In this document: positions 57,171-64,000 of the stretch, one piece after another
Layout: each line of letters begins with the position of its first letter
How positions within the stretch are numbered: the stretch's first letter is position 1
Assembly (NCBI RefSeq): GCF_002741985.1
Contig: NZ_APHW01000007.1
Location: 1 to 64,000 of the forward strand
Direction: 5' to 3'
Source: Vibrio rotiferianus CAIM 577 = LMG 21460
Lineage (GTDB): Bacteria > Pseudomonadota > Gammaproteobacteria > Enterobacterales > Vibrionaceae
DNA length: 64,000 bases
Program-made: the position numbers and the translations under genes
The notes under the pieces: model-generated
What the model was told of the DNA's origin: nothing
What the model saw: only the letters and a program-made list of their open reading frames with translations
Database searches by the model: none

Positions 57171-57953
57171 TTACTCGGCTTTATTTGGCCCTGTAAAGCG
57201 AATGTCTTGCAGGTTAAAGCCGAGCTCGATATCGCATTTCAGCGCTGCTACTCTCTTGCATAGACGTGCTGACTCAATGTGTTCGTCCAGCTTTTTACGG
57301 TACTTCGGCACCAGCTCTTCACTTGCGTAGGCAGCTTCAATGTCCTCAAACTGAGTGAGGATTTCCTTTGCAGCCTTTGGTCCCACACCAGGCACGCCCG
57401 GCACTTGGCTTGAGCTTATACCCGTTAAGCCCCAGTAGTCGGCAAGTTGAGTTGGTTTTACACCAAATTCTTTTTCGATAAACGGTTCATCCAGCCAGCG
57501 GTGTTGGAAGTAATCTCGAATTTGTAGAGTCGGGGACAGCAGCTGGCAGTAACCTTTATCTGTAGAAACAATCGTGACCTTCTCTCCGTGACTGGCGACT
57601 TTGGTGGCCAAAGTTGCAACCAAGTCATCCGCCTCATCACCTTCAGATAGTAACGAATCAATACCTTGTTCCCACCACGCTTGTTGAATCGCATCTAAGC
57701 CTTTCATCAAAGGCTCTGGCATGGGCTTTCGGTTTTGTTTGTAGTCCGGTAGGATTTCTGCGCGCCAACCGCGATCTTGCTCGTGGTGATCGAATACCGC
57801 AATGATATGGGTTGGTTGTGCTTCAGACAGGATGCGAGTCAGCGTTCTGCCTGTGGTGGTGATGGTTCTTGCTATGTCAGTTGGATCGGGTTGTGCAGAG
57901 TGCACACGGCGGATCAGGTTTAGGGCATCAATGATAACAAGATGAATAGACAT
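57171..57953 (-). CDS. xni: Flap endonuclease Xni (exonuclease IX)
   Basis: 260 residues of the 5'-3' exonuclease/FEN family without a polymerase. LVIIDALNLIRRVHS, DGDEADDLVATLA-like EGDEADDLVATLATKVA and STDKGYCQLL carry the metal-binding acids; GVPGVGPKAAKEILTQF is the helix-hairpin-helix. It acts on DNA flaps. It lies 58 bp after ppnN with a terminator between, the same neighbours as in E. coli (ygdG-ygdH). Confidence 0.95.
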   Translation of the reverse strand: MSIHLVIIDALNLIRRVHSAQPDPTDIARTITTTGRTLTRILSEAQPTHIIAVFDHHEQDRGWRAEILPDYKQNRKPMPEPLMKGLDAIQQAWWEQGIDSLLSEGDEADDLVATLATKVASHGEKVTIVSTDKGYCQLLSPTLQIRDYFQHRWLDEPFIEKEFGVKPTQLADYWGLTGISSSQVPGVPGVGPKAAKEILTQFEDIEAAYASEELVPKYRKKLDEHIESARLCKRVAALKCDIELGFNLQDIRFTGPNKAE

Positions 57954-57967
57954 AATGACTTAGCAAT

Positions 57968-57989
57968 AAAAAAGGGGCGTAATGCCCCT
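57968..57989 (-). terminator. Terminator of ppnN
   Basis: Minus strand aggggc / gcccctttttt, just before xni. Confidence 0.85.
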
Positions 57990-58011
57990 AGTGTAACCAA
58001 AGCTGAGTTAT

Positions 58012-59388
58012 CTATCGACCACCATTTTCCTGATGGGCAATACGGTAACATGGCTCGTAAGCTGTACCACCTGGTAGTTTCATGCGATGTTGTTCTACGA
58101 AGTCCTTTAATAGCTTGTCGAGTTTCTTCATTAAGACCGGATCGCCATTGATGGTAAACGGACCTTTCCGTTCGATTTCTCTAATCCCTTCAGCCTTGAC
58201 GTTACCTGCTACGATACCTGAGAAGGCTTGACGCAAACTTGCTGCCAGAACTTGTGGCTGCTGATTGATGTTCAAGTTTAAGCTTGCCATTGCATCGTGA
58301 GTAGGCTCAAACGGTAGTTGGAACTCAGGCTCGATCTTCAGTGACCAGTTAAAGCTGTATGCGTCGCCTTTCTCTTTACGATGTTGACGCACTTCGTCCA
58401 TTGAGCGTTTCATGATGCGGGCAACTTCTGCAGGATCATCAATCACGATTTGGTAGTGTTTCTGACCTTCTTCACCCAGCGTGTCTGCAATGAAAGCATC
58501 GATAGAGCGGAAGTAGGCTTCGCTCTCTTTCGGGCCCGTCAGCACGATTGGCATTGGGTGGTCGGCATTTTCTGGGTGCATCATGATACCCAAGATGTAC
58601 AGCAGCTCTTCGGCTGTACCTGGACCACCAGGGAAGATAACAATGCCATGCGCCATACGAACGAAGGCTTCGAGACGTTTCTCGATATCTGGCATGATCA
58701 CCAGTTCATTCACGATTGGGTTTGGTGGCTCAGCTGCGATGATTGATGGCTCTGTCAAACCAAGATAGCGTTGGTCTGTGTAACGTTGCTTGGCATGACC
58801 AATAGCGGCGCCTTTCATTGGACCTTCCATCGCGCCAGGACCGCAGCCCGTACAGATATTCAGTTCACGTAGACCCAGTTCGTTACCCACTTCTCGAGTG
58901 TATTGGTACTCGGTTGGGTTGATTGAGTGGCCACCCCAACACACAACAAGGTTTGGCTCGATACCAGGAGTTAGAGCGCCAGCATTACGCAAGATGCCAA
59001 ATACGAGGTTGGTAATGTGAGTGGCATTAGTCAGGTTGAGGCGCTGGTTGTCCGCCAAGTGCATGTTCACGTATACGATGTCGCGCAACACAGAAAACAA
59101 GTGCTCTTGAATACCTTTGATGATCTCACCGTCAACGAACGCGTGCTCAGGTGGGTTAGCAAGCTCAAGCTTGATGCCTCGTTCACGACGCACTACATTC
59201 ACATCAAACGATAGGTATTTATCTAACAGCTCTTTTGAGTTGTCGGTGTGGCTTCCCGAGTTGAGGACCGCAAGCGTACAGTTACGGTAGAGCTGATAAA
59301 GATCACTTGATGCTGTTTTCTTAAGACGCTCAACTTCGAGTTGTGATAGCAAATCCATGCTACCTGCGGGGCTTATATGGGTAATCAT
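58012..59388 (-). CDS. ppnN: Pyrimidine/purine nucleotide 5'-monophosphate nucleosidase PpnN
   Basis: 458 residues (E. coli YgdH 454). The LOG-type core shows [35 protein letters not shown] and the catalytic PGGPGTAEE, with conserved N- and C-terminal extensions ([20 protein letters not shown] at the start). It cleaves nucleotides to base and ribose-5-phosphate; in E. coli it is stimulated by (p)ppGpp. AAGGAGGC lies before the ATG, a strong ribosome site. Confidence 0.96.
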   Translation of the reverse strand: MITHISPAGSMDLLSQLEVERLKKTASSDLYQLYRNCTLAVLNSGSHTDNSKELLDKYLSFDVNVVRRERGIKLELANPPEHAFVDGEIIKGIQEHLFSVLRDIVYVNMHLADNQRLNLTNATHITNLVFGILRNAGALTPGIEPNLVVCWGGHSINPTEYQYTREVGNELGLRELNICTGCGPGAMEGPMKGAAIGHAKQRYTDQRYLGLTEPSIIAAEPPNPIVNELVIMPDIEKRLEAFVRMAHGIVIFPGGPGTAEELLYILGIMMHPENADHPMPIVLTGPKESEAYFRSIDAFIADTLGEEGQKHYQIVIDDPAEVARIMKRSMDEVRQHRKEKGDAYSFNWSLKIEPEFQLPFEPTHDAMASLNLNINQQPQVLAASLRQAFSGIVAGNVKAEGIREIERKGPFTINGDPVLMKKLDKLLKDFVEQHRMKLPGGTAYEPCYRIAHQENGGR

Positions 59389-59553
59389 AAGGCCTCCTTG
59401 CTATTGCTTTCTTTGAGGGAAAAAACCAACTCACATACTTAGCTTATACGTGTCGTTCTACTCAGTGGTTGGCTGACTTTGTTGTTTAAACAGCTTAGCA
59501 GACTGGTAATGAAGAAACGTGATAACTCGTTGAATTTTGTAGGCTATATAGTA

Positions 59554-59579
59554 AAACAGACTGCAATTGCAGTCTGTTT
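59554..59579 (-). terminator. Terminator after the diguanylate cyclase gene
   Basis: Perfect palindrome aaacagactgcaa / ttgcagtctgttt, 22 bp past the stop of the minus-strand gene. Confidence 0.75.
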
Positions 59580-59600
59580 GGTGCTTTTTTGAACAATCGG

Positions 59601-61166
59601 CTAGTTCCAACTTACTTGGTTGGTACCTCTTTGTTTCGTCTCTTTTAGCATACTACCTAATCGATCTAAGACGTACTCAGGGCTATCTGACTCTTTAAAG
59701 CTGGTTGAGACGGCGGTCAGCGTAATCATGATGTTCTGTTCTCGGAACTTAAATGGCAGTTGGCTCACATCTCGTTGGATCTGCTTGAGTAAATCAAGCG
59801 TGTATTCTTCGCTTTGGTCAGGGATCAACAAGATAAACTCTTCTCCACCAAAGCGTCCGACAGTATCGGTATCGGAGATGCGTTTTCTCATCGTGCGAGC
59901 AAGGATCTTCAATGCCTTGTCACCTGCTGTGTAACCATAGCTATCATTAACCGCTTTGAAGTTATCGACATCAAACAGCACGACGCGCAAATTTTGTTGA
60001 GAGCGAATCCAGCGACGGTATTCTAATTCCAAGCGATCATTGAATGCCGCTCGGTTGTACACCTTAGTCAGTGGATCTAGCAGCATCCGCTGAGCTTGAT
60101 CTTCCAATCGACGACGATAATCTTGGGTAGTCTCGAATACGGCTTCAAGCTGATTTTTACTGTAGCCTAGGCGCTCTTGAAGAGCCTGCTCACGCTCCTC
60201 TGTCATTTTTAACCTTTCAGTTAATGAAGCGATTTGAGCTAGCAATGGTGACATATCAGCTTTGAGAGCTTCCAGTTCCGCTGCTTGATCGAGCGTCGTT
60301 TGGGTGCGATCCACCAACGAAGAGAGCTCATAGTTTAAGTCTTGTCGGTGCTCAAAATAGGTTTGATGCTGATCGACATTTTGATGTGCAGTCTTTAAGT
60401 TGGAAGAGAGAGAAGTATTCAACTGATCGAGGAATTGCTCAGAAGACTTACGCTCAAACTTGGTTGCTTCAACAACCAGTTTTAGCGTATTCAACGTGAG
60501 TTCGATTAGTGACTCTGCGTTAACACCCAGCAGAAGCTTGGCTCGAATATCGAGTAGTTGCTCTCCAGATTCGCCTTCAAAGTCTAGTTCTGTAATTGTG
60601 TATTGCAGATCAGAGGCAAGACACTCTAGTTGTGACTTGTCAGGTGAGTTTTCAAGTTCACCTAGGTTAAGGCGTGAGTTGGAGGTGATTATTTTAAGCG
60701 CACGTTCGTAAATGCTGAGAAGCTTTACTGCTTGGTCCACTTTTTTGCCTGCGTGAACCTCTGAAAAGCTCATTAGATTCCGCAGTTCACGTTTCAGTTG
60801 CGCAGGCAAACCTGTGATTCGCTGGAGCGTTTCACCACTGTGTTTTATCTGCTCATCAAGGTAACCGTTTTGTTTTTCCATCGCCATAGACTGTTGTTTG
60901 AGTACTCGTTCCAATACTGCAAGGCGGGGGATCAGTGAGGTTATGTCTTGTTGATGTTCTAATTCTCGCTGAATTTCAAGCAAGTAGTTTGTGACTTGCG
61001 TGCTTGAGCCCTGGCATGCAGAGGTCAATGATGCCACAACTCGCTTCAGAACTTGCTGCTCTCGCTTAAATTTGAGCGAAGTATCACGATGTGCCAGCCT
61101 GAGTTGGTCAAGTTGACAACTCAGCTGATGAAGCTGCGACTGAATATCGGATTCCAAGATTCCCAT
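59601..61166 (-). CDS. GGDEF-domain diguanylate cyclase with N-terminal coiled coils
   Basis: 521 residues from ATG 61166; a TTG at 61202 is possible and neither has a good ribosome site. Residues 1-~340 are predicted helical, with many heptad-like stretches and no membrane span. The GGDEF domain (~355-520) begins LDPLTKVYNRAAFNDRLELE, has LFDVDNFKAVNDSYGYTAGD and an intact GRFGGEEFILLIP. The RxxD inhibitory site is absent (S-D-T-D at that place), so product inhibition is probably lacking. It makes cyclic di-GMP. It precedes the TPR protein on the same strand, 62-98 bp apart. Confidence 0.9.
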   Translation of the reverse strand: MGILESDIQSQLHQLSCQLDQLRLAHRDTSLKFKREQQVLKRVVASLTSACQGSSTQVTNYLLEIQRELEHQQDITSLIPRLAVLERVLKQQSMAMEKQNGYLDEQIKHSGETLQRITGLPAQLKRELRNLMSFSEVHAGKKVDQAVKLLSIYERALKIITSNSRLNLGELENSPDKSQLECLASDLQYTITELDFEGESGEQLLDIRAKLLLGVNAESLIELTLNTLKLVVEATKFERKSSEQFLDQLNTSLSSNLKTAHQNVDQHQTYFEHRQDLNYELSSLVDRTQTTLDQAAELEALKADMSPLLAQIASLTERLKMTEEREQALQERLGYSKNQLEAVFETTQDYRRRLEDQAQRMLLDPLTKVYNRAAFNDRLELEYRRWIRSQQNLRVVLFDVDNFKAVNDSYGYTAGDKALKILARTMRKRISDTDTVGRFGGEEFILLIPDQSEEYTLDLLKQIQRDVSQLPFKFREQNIMITLTAVSTSFKESDSPEYVLDRLGSMLKETKQRGTNQVSWN

Positions 61167-61264
61167 GAAAAAACTGTGGCTAAGTCCATGTACTGCTGAC
61201 AATTAATTGATAATAACAAAAAACTTTATAGCGTCATTAGGTATCGTGCTCAACCGCTGTTTAA

Positions 61265-63547
61265 TTACCCACTTTTTAATATTTTTTTGAGGTTGTCCTC
61301 ATTCTGGTACGAAGAGTGGATCTTTATTAGCCCTTGGTTTATGGCGTGTTGGCATGCGGTACGTATGTCACCAGTTGCAAAGCTCGCTGCTGGCGCATTG
61401 TCAATGGCTTTCAAAAATACCCAGTGACTTGCTTTGTCTTTTAAGCTGACTTCTCGGGCAATGTGTGTAGCCAATAGCAGCAAATCAAGCAATTCCTCAT
61501 CGTTGATTGCGGTATAAGCTCGAGGTAAGAATGGGTAGTCACTAATGCCCATTCGGATAATTCGATTTACATTGTGCTGCTCGGCAAACTCATCCACCCA
61601 GCTTTGGAATTTCTCAAAAGTGGCTTCTGCGGAAGCATCACGATCAGCATTTGGCTCGATATATAGCAGGTTTGCATCTGAGAAGTGGTACAAACGAGTC
61701 GGTTTGTTAATGCGCTCCGCTAAGAACTCTCCGAATGCGCGTTCTAGCTCCAAACCTGCTTTGTAGCCGTGCTGAACATACATACTGCGCAGGAATGGTA
61801 AATCGATCATCACAAAGCGTAAGCGGTCGTTGAGAGGTTCGTGGATTAACTCTCCCATTTGCCATTGCTCGAAAGTTTCACTGGATTTCTGCAGTGAGCG
61901 CGATAATTTGACGTTGAGCATACGCAAGTTGCGTAAGCGTGATCGAGAGTGGGTAAATAGGTCGTTACGTAGTTTTTCTATCTCATTCGATTGGCGTTGC
62001 ATGATTACGCCACGACGCATGATAAACAAAAACATCACCAAAACAGTGATAAACAACGCGAACGATATTTTCTGAAACTTGCGATGCTCCATTTCTACTT
62101 GAGCCAAGCGATCCGCTTGGCCTACATAGTGGATACTCTGTTCGGCAAATTCTTTTTGCTGGCGGAAGGCATCCTCACTGATCTGGTTAAGTTGCTTTTG
62201 CTCTAAGCGAACTAAGCCGGTGTATTTTTTATACGCTTGCAAAGAAAGCTGATATTCGCCGGCTTGCTCATAACCTAGACCCAATAATCGGTATGATTGC
62301 TGTTTGATGAAGCCAGTATCGTCCGGCGCTTTCTCAATGAGATCGAGCGCTTTCTGGGCATTGTTGATCACACTCTTACTGTCATTTTGATGATACGCTA
62401 GACCGGACTTAAGCAATGACGCTTTTGCTTCCAAATAAGGTATCTTTACGTACTCAAGTAAGTCTAAAGAGCGATCGAGGTACTGTTCTGCCAGTGCGTA
62501 GTTGTACAGTTGAAGGTAAGTAGCGGCGAGGCTGAGGCGGATCTTGATGATACGTTCAATATTTTTTGCTGTGCTGTCATGGTCCAGAACATTGAAGTAA
62601 TGAACGAGGGCAAGATTGAACTTGCCTTGATAGAAGTAAACATCCCCCATTTGCTCGAGAACATCCGCTAAAATAGGTGAGTTCGGGTAGCTATCATAAA
62701 AGTCAGCAGCTTGCGAGAGGTACTCTATGGCTTTGTCATAGACTCGTCTCTCACGGAATAGGCGTGCTAGTAGCCGATTAACTTTTGCAAGGCGAGCACC
62801 GTTATCGCTTTCAATCGATTGCCAGTAACCAAAAAGCAGCTCTGATAATGCTAAGTTGTATTTCTTGTAGTTGAGGTAAAACTCGCCGACAGCAGTGTGG
62901 TAGTCAATTAATGTGATGTCAGAGCGGTTATCAGCCAGCATGCTTTTGGCCTCCGCATACCAACGATCCGCTTCGACAAAATTGCCGCTGTGAGAGGCGA
63001 GCAATGCACGCTGCATTACTAAACGGTATCGTACACTGTCTGTCCGTTGCAAAACTGGGTTAGCTTGTTCGATCTGCTGCTCGACTTGATCGAGTTTATC
63101 TTCCGCCACCGCATAGTTTTTATCATTCATCCAAAGCATTTGGTTGCGCATCAGTTGCACATCTAGATTTAGGTAAGGAAGTTGATATTCGGTGGCAAGT
63201 CGTTCAGCTTCGTTTAGATTGTCGATGGCTCCCTTAATGTTACCCATAGCATATTCAGCTTGCGCGATGATTTTATGAGCTTCAATCGTGCTGCTGGGAG
63301 TGCGAATACTACGATCGGTCTCTTCACGAGACATGGCAGAAGGGCTACCGTTTTCTTTTCGGTCAGTCAACTCACGTTGTAAAAGGTAGTTTTTGGCGGC
63401 TTGTTTGGCTTGCGATGGTTCAATCTCAGCTAATTGCTGAGCTTCATTAAGCAAAGTAGAAGATAAAATGGTCGCGTGAAGTGGCTGCGCTAACCATAAG
63501 CAAAGAAAGCCAATCAGCCTAAATAGACGCGAACTGTCCCAAAACAT
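61265..63547 (-). CDS. TPR-repeat protein with degenerate GGDEF-like C-terminus
   Basis: 760 residues from ATG 63547 (GAGGGA upstream). The start encodes a signal peptide (MFWDSSRLFRLIGFLCLWLA, then Q-P-L-H-A). Residues ~30-470 are tetratricopeptide-like repeats (for example MGDVYFYQGKFNLALVHYFN, YALAEQYLDRSLDLLEY), presumably periplasmic. A membrane span near 500 (FALFITVLVMFLFIMRRGVI) is followed by a cytoplasmic domain shaped like GGDEF: DLPFLRSMYVQHGYKAGLEL replaces the D-x-D-x-F-K segment, and the signature is FSDANL instead of GGDEF. It is therefore unlikely to be catalytic. With the neighbouring cyclase it may form a signalling pair. Confidence 0.82.
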   Translation of the reverse strand: MFWDSSRLFRLIGFLCLWLAQPLHATILSSTLLNEAQQLAEIEPSQAKQAAKNYLLQRELTDRKENGSPSAMSREETDRSIRTPSSTIEAHKIIAQAEYAMGNIKGAIDNLNEAERLATEYQLPYLNLDVQLMRNQMLWMNDKNYAVAEDKLDQVEQQIEQANPVLQRTDSVRYRLVMQRALLASHSGNFVEADRWYAEAKSMLADNRSDITLIDYHTAVGEFYLNYKKYNLALSELLFGYWQSIESDNGARLAKVNRLLARLFRERRVYDKAIEYLSQAADFYDSYPNSPILADVLEQMGDVYFYQGKFNLALVHYFNVLDHDSTAKNIERIIKIRLSLAATYLQLYNYALAEQYLDRSLDLLEYVKIPYLEAKASLLKSGLAYHQNDSKSVINNAQKALDLIEKAPDDTGFIKQQSYRLLGLGYEQAGEYQLSLQAYKKYTGLVRLEQKQLNQISEDAFRQQKEFAEQSIHYVGQADRLAQVEMEHRKFQKISFALFITVLVMFLFIMRRGVIMQRQSNEIEKLRNDLFTHSRSRLRNLRMLNVKLSRSLQKSSETFEQWQMGELIHEPLNDRLRFVMIDLPFLRSMYVQHGYKAGLELERAFGEFLAERINKPTRLYHFSDANLLYIEPNADRDASAEATFEKFQSWVDEFAEQHNVNRIIRMGISDYPFLPRAYTAINDEELLDLLLLATHIAREVSLKDKASHWVFLKAIDNAPAASFATGDIRTACQHAINQGLIKIHSSYQNEDNLKKILKSG

Positions 63548-63607
63548 CCTTTTCGTTCCCTCGAACTGTGTCGTAATGTACGTGTTTTTGAATAAGCAAT
63601 AGTAGAG

Positions 63608-63647
63608 AAAAACGCCCAGCAATCCAACAGATAGCTGGGCGTTTTTG
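63608..63647 (-). terminator. Terminator of queF
   Basis: aaaaacgcccagc / gctgggcgttttt in the gap between queF and the TPR gene. Confidence 0.92.
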
Positions 63648-63707
63648 AGTATTTAAGCAATTAGTTTTTGAGTGTGGAACTCAAGCACTTTTAATTATCT
63701 ACTCAGA

Positions 63708-64000
63708 TTACTGACGCGCCATGCGGTTATTGTGTGCTGGCTTGTCTTGATCCGTTGAGCGGTAAGGGTTGATATCCAAACCACCACGGCGAGTGTAACG
63801 TGCGAATACCGTTAGTTTCGTTGGTTGGCAGTACTTCATCAAATCAGTGAAAATACGCTCAACACACTGTTCGTGGAACTCGTTGTGCTCGCGGAATGAA
63901 ACCAAGTAGCGAAGCAGCTTCTCACGATCAAGCTTAGCGCCTTGGTAGCGAATTTCTACGCTGCCCCAGTCAGGTTGGTTGGTGATTAGGCAGTTTGATT
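63708..64000 (-). CDS. queF: NADPH-dependent 7-cyano-7-deazaguanine reductase QueF (3'-partial view)
   Basis: The last ~97 residues are inside the window; the start lies beyond 64000. [39 protein letters not shown] and [14 protein letters not shown] match the C-terminal domain of the long (E. coli-type) QueF. It reduces preQ0 to preQ1 for queuosine in tRNA. It runs on the minus strand like the four genes before it, but its own terminator ends the transcript. Confidence 0.95.
   Translation of the reverse strand, partial: SNCLITNQPDWGSVEIRYQGAKLDREKLLRYLVSFREHNEFHEQCVERIFTDLMKYCQPTKLTVFARYTRRGGLDINPYRSTDQDKPAHNNRMARQ

Overview
The window is a chromosomal segment of a Vibrio, most likely of the V. 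harveyi/parahaemolyticus/alginolyticus group. This rests on gene order and protein similarity: PomA/PomB Na+-type stator proteins nearly identical to those known from V. alginolyticus, a tmRNA tag reading (A)NDENYALAA, a minor-pilin cluster directly after dnaK-dnaJ, and the RibBX form of the ribB gene. No species can be fixed from the sequence alone.

Layout. 1-1519 is the end of a genomic island inserted at the 3' end of ssrA. It holds a frameshifted EcoRII-type restriction endonuclease and the stump of an integrase. 1520-9408 is core: ssrA, smpB, ratA-rnfH, bamE, SOS-controlled recN plus an acetyltransferase, nadK and grpE. 9830-14672 holds a dicarboxylate/amino-acid symporter and the dnaK-dnaJ heat-shock genes. 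14750-18139 is a five-gene minor-pilin cluster in which the PilX-like gene is broken at a run of eight C. 18434-31739 carries an AbgT transporter, a 128-bp tandem repeat array, tadA, mltF, purL, a zinc deacylase, small lipoproteins and pepD. 31740-32775 contains a compact orphan unit with FNR- and CRP-like sites, a 28-codon ORF and a strong terminator. 32776-36960 holds purine salvage genes (AzgA-type permease, gpt) separated by a 263-bp MITE, then frsA and crl.

37083-45843 is a long co-directional block: proB-proA, then nrdR-ribD-ribE-ribB(X)-ribH-nusB-thiL-pgpA (proline, riboflavin, thiamine and lipid synthesis with transcription factors). 45935-48969 runs the other way as xseB-ispA-dxs (isoprenoids). 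pomA-pomB and thiI follow. 52839-56137 reproduces the enterobacterial gcvB/gcvA/DUF423/rlmM neighbourhood, with a clear GcvB small RNA divergent from gcvA. 56226-64000 is all on the minus strand: a secreted nuclease, xni, ppnN, a diguanylate cyclase, a TPR protein with a degenerate GGDEF fold, and the 3' end of queF.

Regulation visible in the DNA: paired LexA boxes (recN), sigma-32-like promoters (grpE, dnaK), PurR-like operators at purL, the purine permease and possibly gpt, and many intrinsic terminators. The least explained items are the FNR/CRP unit with its 28-aa peptide (32.0-32.4 kb), the repeat family at 20.1 and 27.6 kb with compensated stem changes, and two genes each disrupted at an 8-nt G/C run.
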